Origin: Kitasatospora humi
GTDB lineage: Bacteria > Actinomycetota > Actinomycetes > Streptomycetales > Streptomycetaceae
DNA length: 64,000 bases
NCBI RefSeq assembly: GCF_020907985.1
Contig: NZ_JAJJPA010000001.1
Coordinates: 434,001-498,000 of the forward strand
Direction: 5' to 3'
The notes beneath the pieces were generated by a model that had not been told where the DNA came from, did not search any database, and was given only the letters and a program-made list of their open reading frames with translations. Below, one piece after another: positions 53,442-62,026 of this stretch; the stretch's first letter is position 1, and each line of letters opens with the position of its first letter. The translations under genes were made by a program, and so were the position numbers.

Positions 53442-55067
53442 ATGACCGAACGCACCCCCCGCACCGTGCTGCTGCGCGGCGGCAACGTCTACAGCCCGGC
53501 CGACCCCTTCGCCACCGCGATGCTGATCGAGGGCGAGCAGATCGCCTGGGTCGGCAGCGAAGGCGCCGCCGACGCCTACGCCGGCATCGCCGACGAGGTG
53601 GTCCAGCTGGACGGTGCGCTGGTCACTCCCGCCTTCGTGGACGCCCATGTGCACGCCACCGCCGCCGGCCTTGCCCTCACCGGCCTCGACCTGACCGGCT
53701 GCGGCTCGCTGGCCGAGGCGCTCACCCGGATCAGCGACCACACGGCCGGCCGCTCCGGTGTGCTGATCGGCCACGGCTGGGACGAGACCGGCTGGCCCGA
53801 GGGCCGCCCGCCCACCCTCGCCGAGCTCGACCGGGCCGCCGGCGGCGCCCCGCTCTACCTCTCCCGCACCGACGTGCACTCCGCGTTGGCCACCACCGCC
53901 CTGCGCGACCTCACCCCGCACCTCGCCGAGCTGCCCGGCCACCACCCCACCGCGCCGCTCACCCGCGACGCCCACCACGCCGTCCGCCAGGCCGCCCTGG
54001 CCCACCTCACCGACGAGCAGCGCCGGGTCGCCCAGCGCGCCACCCGGCAGCGGGCCGCCGCGCTCGGCATCGGCGCGCTGCACGAGTGCGCCGGCCCGGA
54101 GATCTCCTCCGCCCACGACCTGGCCCAGCTCCTGGAACTGGCCGCCACCGAGGACGGCCCCGAGGTCTACGGCTACTGGGGCGAGCTCGGCGGCACGGCC
54201 ACCGCCCGCGAGCTCGGCGCCGTCGGCGTCGGCGGCGACCTCTTCGTGGACGGTGCGCTCGGCTCGCGCACCGCCTGCCTGCACCGCGCCTACCAGGACG
54301 CCCCGGAAGGAAGCGAAGGGGCCACCGGAGCCGCCTACCTGACGGCCGATCAGATCGCCGACCACGTCGCGGCCTGCACCGAGGCCGGGCTGCAGGCGGG
54401 CTTCCACGCGATCGGCGACGCCGCCGTCGACGCCGTGCTCGCCGGCGTCCGCGCGGCCGCCGACCGGGTCGGCCTGGCTGCCGTCAAGGCGCTGCGCCAC
54501 CGCGTCGAGCACGCCGAGGCCCTGAACGACGAGGCGATCGCCGGATTCGCCGAACTCGGTCTGGTGGCCTCCGTGCAGCCCGCCTTCGACGCCGCCTGGG
54601 GCGGCCCGGACGGCATGTACGCGGCCCGGCTGGGCGCCGAGCGGGCCGGCGCGCTCAACCCGTTCGCCGCCCTGCTGCGCGCCGGCGTCCCGCTGGCGTT
54701 TGGCTCGGACGCTCCGGTCACCGCGCTCGACCCGTGGGGCACGGTGCGTGCCGCCGCCTTCCACCGGACGGCCGAGCACCGGATCTCGGTGCGCGCCGCG
54801 TTCGCCGCGCACACCCGCGGCGGCTGGCGGGCCCTCGGCCGTGACCAGGAGGGCGTGCTGATCCCGGGCGCCACCGCCACCTACGCCGTCTGGCGGACCG
54901 GCGAGCTGGTCGTCCAGGCCCCCGACTCCCGGGTGGCCGGCTGGTCCACCGACCCCCGTTCCGGCACCCCCGGCCTGCCCGACCTCACCCCCGGTGGCGA
55001 GCTGCCGAGCTGCCTGCGCACCGTGGTCCGGGGCCGGACGATCTTCCAGGCTACGACCACTGGCTGA
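53442..55067 (+). CDS. Amidohydrolase family protein (YtcJ-like)
   Basis: The product is 541 aa. Metal-dependent hydrolase marks: TPAFVDAHVHATAAGLALTG (HxH), GHGWDETGW, GFHAIGDAAVDAVL, RHRVEHAEALNDEAI and the late Asp in AFGSDAPVTALDPW. This is the YtcJ/NfdA-like amidohydrolase group, with N-terminal and C-terminal beta segments. The substrate is unknown. ATG 53442 is chosen from the family start. Confidence 0.91.
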   Translation: MTERTPRTVLLRGGNVYSPADPFATAMLIEGEQIAWVGSEGAADAYAGIADEVVQLDGALVTPAFVDAHVHATAAGLALTGLDLTGCGSLAEALTRISDHTAGRSGVLIGHGWDETGWPEGRPPTLAELDRAAGGAPLYLSRTDVHSALATTALRDLTPHLAELPGHHPTAPLTRDAHHAVRQAALAHLTDEQRRVAQRATRQRAAALGIGALHECAGPEISSAHDLAQLLELAATEDGPEVYGYWGELGGTATARELGAVGVGGDLFVDGALGSRTACLHRAYQDAPEGSEGATGAAYLTADQIADHVAACTEAGLQAGFHAIGDAAVDAVLAGVRAAADRVGLAAVKALRHRVEHAEALNDEAIAGFAELGLVASVQPAFDAAWGGPDGMYAARLGAERAGALNPFAALLRAGVPLAFGSDAPVTALDPWGTVRAAAFHRTAEHRISVRAAFAAHTRGGWRALGRDQEGVLIPGATATYAVWRTGELVVQAPDSRVAGWSTDPRSGTPGLPDLTPGGELPSCLRTVVRGRTIFQATTTG

Positions 55068-55178
55068 CCTGCGGGGCCGCTGTTCGGGAACCGCTTTCAA
55101 CGGGCCGCCCGGCAGAGGTACCGTCGTGCGGAACCTGCCGATGGGCAGGTGAGCTATGCCTAGAGAGATGGTGGCCAG

Positions 55179-56807
55179 GTGGCAGTGCCCGTCGACGCGG
55201 CCCCCCGAGCCGTCGACCCGACCCCCGGGGGCCCGTCGAACGGGGGCCGCACCGGCCGGTTGGCCCGGTTGCGCGCCAAGGCCGGGGCCGGGTGGAAGCG
55301 CACCGCCCTGGCCGCCGGCGCCGGCCTGGCGCTGGCCGCCGCGTTCCCGCCCTACGACCTGTGGCCGCTGTCCATCGTCGCGGTGGCGGCGCTGGCACTG
55401 CTCACCCACGGCCGCACGCTGCGGCAGGGCGCCTGGACCGGCTTCGCCTTCGGCCTGCCGTTCTTCCTCTGGCTGCTGGACTGGATCCGGGTGATCGGCT
55501 GGGACGCCTGGGTCGGCCTCTCGCTGGCCGAGGCGCTCTTCCTCTGGGCGCTCGGCGGCACGCTGGCGCTGACCTCCCGGCTGCGCGGCTGGCCGCTCTG
55601 GGCGGCCTGCCTCTGGGTGGCCGAGGAGCTGGTCCGCGACCGGCAGCCGCTGGGCGGTTTCCCGTGGGGACGGCTGGCGTTCGCCAACACCGCGAGCCCC
55701 TTCACTCCGCTGGCCGCGCTCGGCGGCGCCCCGCTGGTCACCTTCGCCGTGGCGCTCACCGGTTCGCTGCTCGGCTACCTGGTGCTGCGCCGCGTCCGCC
55801 GGGAGGAGGCGCCGGCCGGGGCGACGCGCTGGCTGAAGCCGACCGCCGCGGTGCTCTGCGCGGCGGTGGCCACCGGCGGCGGACTCCTGGTCCCGACCCC
55901 CACCAAGGGCGACGACACCGTGCGGGTCGCGCTGGTCCAGGGCAATGTGCAGCAGCCCGGCATCGATTTCCTGGGCCGGCCGATGCAGGTGCTGGACAAC
56001 CACGCCAACGAGACGGAGGCGCTGGCCCAGCGGATCGAGGCCGGGCAGGAGCAGCGGCCCGATGTGGTGATCTGGCCGGAGAACTCCTCCGACCTGGACC
56101 CGTACAGCGACCCGGCCGCCTATGCCAAGATCACCGAGGCGGTCCGCACGATCGGCGTGCCGACCCTGGTCGGCGCGCTGGTCAACGGCCCGGACGCACA
56201 GCACGTGCAGAACGAAGGCATCGTCTGGGATCCGATCAGCGGCCCGGGCGCCCACTACACCAAGCAGCACCCCGTGCCGTTCGGCGAGTACGTGCCGTTC
56301 CGCTCGGTGCTCATGAAGGTGATCACCCGGCTGCAGCGGGTCGCCCACGACTTCTACCCGGGCAAGGGCAACGGCGTGATGCAGCTCGGCCCGGCCCGGA
56401 TCGGTGACGTGATCTGCTTCGAGGTCGCCTATGACGAGATTCCGCGCGACACGGTCAACGCCGGCGGCCGGGTACTCGTGGTCCAGACCAACAACGCCAC
56501 CTACGCCAAGAGCGGCCAGCCCGAGCAGCAACTGGCGATGTCCAGGCTGCGGGCCGTCGAGCACGGCCGGGCCGTGCTGATCGCCGCCACCAGCGGGATC
56601 AGCGCCGTGGTCCGCCCCGACGGCACCATCGAGAGCCGCACCCGGGAGCTCGTCCCCGCCGAGCTGAGCGCGAACGTGCCGCTGCGCGACGGGCGCACCC
56701 TGGCCGACCGGGTCGGCGCCGCCCCGGAGTGGGCGTTGGCCGGGCTGGGGCTGCTGGCCTGCGGGGGCGCGGTGCTGATCGGCCGCCGCGATCGCACCCC
56801 TGCCTGA
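55179..56807 (+). CDS. lnt: Apolipoprotein N-acyltransferase
   Basis: The product is 542 aa. About six to eight N-terminal membrane segments (from about residue 40) lead to a carbon-nitrogen hydrolase domain. The catalytic triad is visible: Glu301 in VVIWPENSSDLDP, Lys362 in TKQHPVPFGEYVPF, and Cys413 in GDVICFEVAYDE. It acylates the N-terminal Cys of lipoproteins on the outer face of the membrane. GTG 55179 is used. Confidence 0.94.
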   Translation: MAVPVDAAPRAVDPTPGGPSNGGRTGRLARLRAKAGAGWKRTALAAGAGLALAAAFPPYDLWPLSIVAVAALALLTHGRTLRQGAWTGFAFGLPFFLWLLDWIRVIGWDAWVGLSLAEALFLWALGGTLALTSRLRGWPLWAACLWVAEELVRDRQPLGGFPWGRLAFANTASPFTPLAALGGAPLVTFAVALTGSLLGYLVLRRVRREEAPAGATRWLKPTAAVLCAAVATGGGLLVPTPTKGDDTVRVALVQGNVQQPGIDFLGRPMQVLDNHANETEALAQRIEAGQEQRPDVVIWPENSSDLDPYSDPAAYAKITEAVRTIGVPTLVGALVNGPDAQHVQNEGIVWDPISGPGAHYTKQHPVPFGEYVPFRSVLMKVITRLQRVAHDFYPGKGNGVMQLGPARIGDVICFEVAYDEIPRDTVNAGGRVLVVQTNNATYAKSGQPEQQLAMSRLRAVEHGRAVLIAATSGISAVVRPDGTIESRTRELVPAELSANVPLRDGRTLADRVGAAPEWALAGLGLLACGGAVLIGRRDRTPA

Positions 56808-56935
56808 CCCCCGCACCCCTGTGACCAGCCATCTGTTCGGCCGGGGCCGGAACACCGGGCCGGGCCGAACCGTTGTCCACGGTGGCGCCCGCGACCGTGC
56901 GGGACAGGCCCGGACGGCGCCGATCGGCGCCCGCC

Positions 56936-57550
56936 ATGGAGTGGATCAGTACCGTGACTCAGCACGTTGACCCGACCCGTGCCCCCGGCCGCCCGGCCGG
57001 CCGCCGCAGCCGGCTGCGGCGGATGCTCCCGCTGCTGGTGGCCGCCTGGCTGGTGCTGGAGATCTGGCTGATGATCCAGGTGGCCTCGGTCATCGGCGGG
57101 CTGGTGGTGGTGCTGCTGCTCATCGCGGGCGCGGTGGTGGGCTCCAGGCTGATCAAGCGCGCCGGGCTGCGCGCGCTGCGCAACGCCTCCACCGCCTTCG
57201 AGCAGGGGCGGCTGCCGGAGTCCGGGTCCGCCGAGACCGGCACCAGCCTGACCGTGCTGGCCGGCCTGCTGCTGATCCTGCCCGGCTTCCTGTCCGACGT
57301 GCTGGCTCTCACCCTGCTCTTCCCGCCGACCCGGGCGCTCTGGCGGCTGGTCGGCCGCCGGGCCGCCCGCACCCTGGTCCGTACCGGCCCGGCCGGCGAT
57401 CCGCTCGCCGACGCGCTGCGGATGCAGCAGCAGTTCCGGATCCACCGCCCGGACGGCAAGGTGGTGCAGGGCGAGGTGGTCGACCCGGCCGAGCCGGCCG
57501 GAGGCCGCCGCGCCGATGACCAGGGCCCGCGCCCGCCGCTGTCCCGCTGA
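56936..57550 (+). CDS. FxsA family membrane protein
   Basis: The product is 204 aa from ATG 56936 (GTG 56954 is also possible). The FxsA core has LLVAAWLVLEIWLMIQVASVIGGLVVVLLLIAGAVVGSRLIKRAGLRALR and LTVLAGLLLILPGFLSDVLALTLLFPPTR, three to four membrane helices. A charged cytosolic tail follows. FxsA was named for suppression of F-exclusion of phage T7; its molecular role is unclear. Confidence 0.9.
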   Translation: MEWISTVTQHVDPTRAPGRPAGRRSRLRRMLPLLVAAWLVLEIWLMIQVASVIGGLVVVLLLIAGAVVGSRLIKRAGLRALRNASTAFEQGRLPESGSAETGTSLTVLAGLLLILPGFLSDVLALTLLFPPTRALWRLVGRRAARTLVRTGPAGDPLADALRMQQQFRIHRPDGKVVQGEVVDPAEPAGGRRADDQGPRPPLSR

Positions 57551-57655
57551 GGTCATGACCAGAGCGGTCGCCCGTCGGAGCGGTCGCGCCGAGCGCTCCG
57601 CAGCTGCACCGCGCCAAGCCCCGTGCGGCGCGCTCTGAGGACGCTGGAAACGCAC

Positions 57656-57697
57656 CAAGCCCTGGGGCCCGATCCGATGATCGGGCCCCAGGGCTTG
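57656..57697. terminator. Perfect 19-bp hairpin between fxsA-like gene and rbpA
   Basis: Arms 57656-57674 and 57679-57697 are fully complementary around CGAT. It lies 14 bases after the rbpA stop and serves the convergent pair. Confidence 0.92.
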
Positions 57698-57710
57698 TGC
57701 TTCTTCCGGA

Positions 57711-58085
57711 TCAGGCGCTCTTGCGCGTGTCCCGCGGGTGCACCGCGAGGTTCATGCCGCCGGAGCGGAGCACGGCCAGCCGCTCGGCCAGCACCTCCTC
57801 CAGCTCCTCCCGCGTCCGGCGCTCCATCAGCATGTCCCAATGGGTCCGGGTCGGCTTGATCTTCTTCTCTTCCGGCTCGTCGCCGTCGAGCAGGACGGCC
57901 TCGGTGCCGCAGAATCGGCACTCCCACACCGAGGGGATCTCCGCCTCGACGGAGAAGGGCACCTCGAACCGGTGTCCGTTCTGACATGCGTACTCGACGG
58001 TCTGGCGCGGGGCCAGGTCAATGCCACGGTCGGTCTCGTAGCTAGTGGCGCCGAGTCGCGTGCCTCGGAGAGCTCGCTCGCTCAT
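57711..58085 (-). CDS. rbpA: RNA polymerase-binding protein RbpA
   Basis: The product is 124 aa. ALRGTRLGATSYETDRGIDLAPRQTVEYACQNGHRFEVPFSVEAEIPSVWECRFCG has the RbpA core with the zinc-type Cys pattern, then KPTRTHWDMLMERRTREELEEVLAERLAVLR, the sigma-interacting C-terminal region. It stabilises the open complex with the principal sigma factor. A SigR-type promoter lies 66 bases upstream, consistent with its known thiol-stress control in S. coelicolor. Confidence 0.97.
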   Translation of the reverse strand: MSERALRGTRLGATSYETDRGIDLAPRQTVEYACQNGHRFEVPFSVEAEIPSVWECRFCGTEAVLLDGDEPEEKKIKPTRTHWDMLMERRTREELEEVLAERLAVLRSGGMNLAVHPRDTRKSA

Positions 58086-58150
58086 GAATCGTGCCTCCAG
58101 GGCTTATGGCCCACAGGACTAGTTGGGGTCGCTGTCTTCGTCGTTCGGTC

Positions 58151-58176
58151 AACGCTCGGCCGTCGACGAAGATTCC
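58151..58176 (-). promoter_or_regulatory. SigR-type promoter of rbpA
   Basis: On the minus strand GGAAT (58176-58172), 18 bases, GTT (58153-58151): an exact match to the SigR consensus GGAAT-N18-GTT. It ends 66 bases before the rbpA ATG. Confidence 0.85.
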
Positions 58177-58338
58177 CGTCCGGGACGTGCTCGTCTGTCG
58201 TGCCGCCCATGTTTGTACCCATCTCCGTCCGATTTGTCACATCTAGAGGGGGATATCACCCTCAGTGTTGTGAAATTCGCACTGTGTGACGGAATCCGCT
58301 TTCCGTGCTGACCAGGTGTCCGAGTGCAGCGCGTGCGT

Positions 58339-59895
58339 TCACGGCAGCCGAGCCGGACGGACCGCCTTCCGCAGATCGACCGGCGAGACCGGCAACGGCG
58401 CAGCGGCCGCCCCGGTCCGGCTGCCGTGGTACGGCAGCAGGGCGATCACCGCGTTCCGCAGTCGGGCCGGCGCCTCCTCGTCGAGCGGGTCCACGGTCGC
58501 CGGCACCTGCAGCCGGACCGGGGCCTGGTTCCCGAGCCGGGCGTACCCGCGCCCGCGCGGCGTCTGCGCGGCGGGCGTGATGTCCAGCGGCACGCCGAGT
58601 GCCGCCGTCAGCTCGGAAGCCGGGAGGTCGCCGAGCGCCACCCGGGCCCGGGTGGCGGCCCGCAGCGTGGGCGACAGCCGGCCGGCGGCCTCGGCGGCCT
58701 CGGCGGTCACCACGGTGATCCGGGCGGCCCGCCCGTGCCGCAGTGGCACCTCGAGCAGCTCCTGCGGATCCGGCCGGCCCCCGGCCCGGGCCAGCTCGGA
58801 CAGCTCGGTGGGGTGGTCCAGCAGGAGCCAGAGCGGGCGCAGCGCGTCGTCGGGCGCCGGCTCGCCGCGGTGGCGGGCGGCGTTCAACGCGGCCAATCGC
58901 CGCTCGGTCTCCCCGGCCGCCCACTCCAGCGCGGCCACCGCGCCGTGCAGGCTGGTCTCCACGCTGCGCACGCCGGGCCGGTTGACCAGGCAGGCGTGCT
59001 CGCCGGTACCGGCGCCGTCGATCACCAGCAGGTCGCCGTGGGCCAGGGCCTGCAGGGCGATGGTGCGCAGCAGCGTGGAGGTGCCGGAGCGGGCGGTGCC
59101 GAGCGCGAGCAGGTGCGGCTCGGCGGAGCGCGGGCCGGTGCGCCAGACCACCGGCGGCCGGTGGCCGGGCTGGTCGCCGTGGCGCACCGGGATCCGGCGC
59201 TGGGTGGCCTCCGGGTCGGTGAAGCCCAGCACGATCTCGCCGGGTGCGGTCACCCAGGACTGGGCCGGCACCTCCACCGGCAGCGGGGCCAGCGCGGTGA
59301 CCCGCAGGGTGTTGCACTCCAGGTCCCAGTCGAACCGGTACTCGCGGGCCCGCCCGGCCTTGCCCCGCACCACCTGTTCGATCCGGGTCCGGGCGGCGGG
59401 CTCGGTGTCGGTGAAGTAGGCGGGGTAGCCGATCGCCAGGGTGCTGAGCCGGCCGTCGGCGTCGAAGGACCACCCGTCGAAGGCCTCCTGGTAGCCGCCG
59501 TCGGGGCGGTAGAGCGGGGACAGGTCGTCGGGGGCGGCCAGGTAGGGGGTGAGTGCGGCGTAGAGCGCGGGCAGCTTGACCTCGGCAGGGTCGGGCTCCG
59601 GTGCCGCCACCGCTCTGGACTGCCGACCGCTCCAGGCCGCGCTGCCGAGCAGCGCGGCCACGGCCAGGACCGGCCCGTGCGGCAGCAGCACGACGCCGAC
59701 CAGCGCGGCGGCGGCGAGCAGCGCGGCGGGTCCGCGCTTGTCCCGGGGGGTGGCCTGCCAGCGGGTGGAGGCCCAGCCGGCGTGCCGCCGCAAACCCCGC
59801 CCGATCAGGGTGAGCGGGGTGAACATGTCTGCGGCGTGGTCCCCGGCTGTGCGGGCGAAGTCCCGGCTCCGGGTCAGGTGGCGGGTGACGGACAT
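58339..59895 (-). CDS. FtsK/SpoIIIE-like membrane protein with altered Walker A
   Basis: The product is 518 aa. One hydrophobic N-terminal pair (about 48-75, LLAAAALVGVVLLPHGPVLAVAALLG) anchors it. The C-terminal domain aligns with FtsK/TraB-type ATPases: HLLALGTARSGTSTLLRTIALQAL, where the Walker A lysine is Thr272; LWLLLDHPTEL at Walker B lacks the usual Glu. So ATP hydrolysis is doubtful. ATG 59895 follows a small membrane protein by 13 bases, forming an operon. It may be a structural or regulatory relative of conjugation/partition motors. Confidence 0.75.
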   Translation of the reverse strand: MSVTRHLTRSRDFARTAGDHAADMFTPLTLIGRGLRRHAGWASTRWQATPRDKRGPAALLAAAALVGVVLLPHGPVLAVAALLGSAAWSGRQSRAVAAPEPDPAEVKLPALYAALTPYLAAPDDLSPLYRPDGGYQEAFDGWSFDADGRLSTLAIGYPAYFTDTEPAARTRIEQVVRGKAGRAREYRFDWDLECNTLRVTALAPLPVEVPAQSWVTAPGEIVLGFTDPEATQRRIPVRHGDQPGHRPPVVWRTGPRSAEPHLLALGTARSGTSTLLRTIALQALAHGDLLVIDGAGTGEHACLVNRPGVRSVETSLHGAVAALEWAAGETERRLAALNAARHRGEPAPDDALRPLWLLLDHPTELSELARAGGRPDPQELLEVPLRHGRAARITVVTAEAAEAAGRLSPTLRAATRARVALGDLPASELTAALGVPLDITPAAQTPRGRGYARLGNQAPVRLQVPATVDPLDEEAPARLRNAVIALLPYHGSRTGAAAAPLPVSPVDLRKAVRPARLP

Positions 59896-59908
59896 GGAGC
59901 GCGCGGCC

Positions 59909-60103
59909 TCAGAACTTGATGCCGCCGAGCAGGCCCGCCAGGCTGGCGCCGCCGGCTTGGATGCTCGGCGCGATCGCGGTACCGGCCAGGTAGAAGCCGA
60001 AGAGTGAGCAGACCAAGGCGTGCGAGACCTTGAGCCCACCCCGTCTGAAGAAGATGACGGCGATGGTGCCGAACAGGACGATGCTGGAGATGTTCAGGAT
60101 CAC
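59909..60103 (-). CDS. Small membrane protein (64 aa)
   Basis: Starts at GTG 60103 behind GAGGAG. Two hydrophobic helices (NISSIVLFGTIAVIFFRRG and VSHALVCSLFGFYLAGTAIAP) flank a basic loop, and the end is Gly-rich (AGGASLAGLLGGIKF). It resembles small membrane proteins paired with FtsK/TraB-like proteins in Streptomyces. Co-transcribed with the pseudo-FtsK gene. Confidence 0.72.
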   Translation of the reverse strand: MILNISSIVLFGTIAVIFFRRGGLKVSHALVCSLFGFYLAGTAIAPSIQAGGASLAGLLGGIKF

Positions 60104-60295
60104 GGGGCTGCTCCTCGTGGCGGCGGGCCGGGCGTCACTATGGCGATGATGTGACGTACTGTCCTCATATCGTGACAAAAAGTAATAGATGACGGAACGG
60201 GGCAAACGGGTGATTCTGCTTGGCGCCGCCCGGAGCACTCCATGGCTCCGGCAAGTGGATCATCGGATGATCGGGGCGCCGTATGCTTGGCGGCC

Positions 60296-60772
60296 ATGGA
60301 GCTTCGGATCACCGGCTACGACCACCCCGACGCCGTCACCCTGACGGCGGCGGTCCAGCAGGAGTACATCGCCCGTTACGGCGACATCGACATCACCGAG
60401 ATGGAGGCCGAGCACTTCGCGGCGCCGCACGGGGTCTTCGTGGTGGGTTACCTGGACGGTGCGGCGGTGGCCTGCGGCGGCTGGCGGGCGAAGGACGGCG
60501 ACCATCCCTTCCTGCGGGACGGCGACGCCGAGCTCAAGCGGATGTTCGTGGTCCCCCAGGTGCGCGGCCGGGGCCTGGCCCGAGTGCTGCTGCGGCACCT
60601 GGAGGGGAGCGCGGCCGCGGCCGGCCGGCGCCGGCTGGTGCTGGAGACCGGCACCGAGCAGCCCGAGGCGGTGGCCCTCTACCAGTCCGAGGGTTATCTG
60701 CCGATCACCAAGTTCGGCGTCTACCGGGAGGCACCCGAGTGCATCTGCCTCGGCAAGGAACTCGGGGCCTGA
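60296..60772 (+). CDS. GNAT family N-acetyltransferase
   Basis: The product is 158 aa. Motif A is LKRMFVVPQVRGRGLARVLLRHLEGSA (acetyl-CoA pyrophosphate loop QVRGRGLA), motif B is EAVALYQSEGYLPI. ATG 60296 is preferred; the upstream frame to 60242 has no family sequence. The substrate is unknown. Confidence 0.9.
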   Translation: MELRITGYDHPDAVTLTAAVQQEYIARYGDIDITEMEAEHFAAPHGVFVVGYLDGAAVACGGWRAKDGDHPFLRDGDAELKRMFVVPQVRGRGLARVLLRHLEGSAAAAGRRRLVLETGTEQPEAVALYQSEGYLPITKFGVYREAPECICLGKELGA

Positions 60773-60985
60773 GTCAACACCGAAATACCGAAAGTCCGCC
60801 GATCGGCTGGTCACTTGACTGGCAACGGTGAATTATCCGTACTCCGGACGTGGGGTCATGTCACCCCTGGGTGGATGAACGGCGAACCGGACACCCGGGC
60901 TGGGTTAGCGTCGTGCCCGCTGGCGGCACCCGGGCATCCGGGTGCCGCCCTTCCCTGTTGACGCTCTTTCCCCCAGGAGAACCCC

Positions 60986-61273
60986 GTGCACGACAATTGC
61001 CCGCCGGATCGCAGCGTGGTGGCCGCAGACAGTCTGCGGACCGCGGTCGGCGCGCTCGACGCTTTCTCCGTCCGCGCCGGCGCGGCGAACGTGGCCGGTC
61101 GGCTCAGTGTGCTCGTCGAGCTGTGCGAGGCGGTGGACCGGGCGATGGACTCGCTGGTGGTCCGGATGGCGGCCGAGGCGGCCGAGGAGGGTTGGACCAG
61201 CGGCCACATGCGCGACGCCGCCCCCGCGTACCACGCCCGGTTGCAGCGTGCCCTCGCCCCGGTCCAGTGGTGA
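60986..61273 (+). CDS. Hypothetical small helical protein (95 aa)
   Basis: GTG 60986 has CAGGAG upstream. After a short polar start the sequence is amphipathic helix (SLRTAVGALDAFSVRAGAANVAGRLSVLVELCEAVDRAMDSLVVRM). Its stop overlaps the thioesterase GTG in a GTGA junction, so the two are coupled. No family recognised. Confidence 0.75.
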   Translation: MHDNCPPDRSVVAADSLRTAVGALDAFSVRAGAANVAGRLSVLVELCEAVDRAMDSLVVRMAAEAAEEGWTSGHMRDAAPAYHARLQRALAPVQW

Positions 61274-61923
61274 CCGTGATGACGACGATGACCACGATGA
61301 CCGCGGAGCCGCGGTCCGCCGGGACCTCCCACGGCAACGCCCACGTGCTGTGCTGCCCGACCCGGTGGAGCGACGTCGACGAGAACGGGCACATCAACAA
61401 CGCCCGGCTGGTCGGCTACATCCAGGAGGGCATCTACGACCTCTTCCACCACCACGCCCAGGCCGTGCGCGAGTCGCTCTTCCCGGCCGGCTTCCTGATC
61501 GCCCGGCACGAGATCGACTACCTTGAGCAGCTGCACCACGGGCCCGAACCGCTGCTGGTGCGCCTCACGGTGGAGCGGCTCGGCCGCAGCTCCGCGCACG
61601 TCCGGGTGGACGTCTGCCGGGACCCGTTCACCTACATGACGGCCCGAACCGTCGTGGTGGCCCGGGACTGCGAATCCGGGCGGTCGCGGCGGCTCACCAC
61701 GGCAGAACGCCTCTTCCTGGCGCAGTACATGACGGGCGCTCACCTGGTCGCGGCCGAGCGGACCGCGCCGCCCAGGATCACCCCCAAGGCGATGCCGCAG
61801 CGCCAGCCGGATCAGCTGATCCCGCGTCAAGTGACGGCACATCAGACCGGCGGCCAGTCGCGCGGCCAGTCGCGCAAGGTGCCCGCCCCGCGGTCGGGTA
61901 GCCGCGGACTCTGCCGGATCTGA
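61270..61923 (+). CDS. Hotdog-fold acyl-CoA thioesterase
   Basis: The product is 217 aa. After a Met/Thr-rich start it has CPTRWSDVDENGHINNARLVGYIQEG, the 4HBT signature with the catalytic Asp, then FLIARHEIDYLEQLHHGPEPLLVRL. The C-terminal 45 residues are basic and probably disordered. It hydrolyses an acyl-CoA of unknown chain. GTG 61270 is set by the overlap; ATG codons at 61279 and 61288 are alternatives. Confidence 0.88.
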   Translation: MTVMTTMTTMTAEPRSAGTSHGNAHVLCCPTRWSDVDENGHINNARLVGYIQEGIYDLFHHHAQAVRESLFPAGFLIARHEIDYLEQLHHGPEPLLVRLTVERLGRSSAHVRVDVCRDPFTYMTARTVVVARDCESGRSRRLTTAERLFLAQYMTGAHLVAAERTAPPRITPKAMPQRQPDQLIPRQVTAHQTGGQSRGQSRKVPAPRSGSRGLCRI

Positions 61924-62026
61924 CCCGCGCCCGGCGGGGGTGCCGACCCCGGGCACCTCCGCCGCCACCCTTCGCCACGTGCTAAAACGGTGGCGGCAAT
62001 GGAACGGACGGCGTTGGGAGGTGCGG

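Noticed and set aside
52689..56855. 1388-codon leftward open frame
   Set aside because: It is the antisense shadow of the Lrp, amidohydrolase and lnt genes; composition is His/Gly/Arg-rich with no family sequence.
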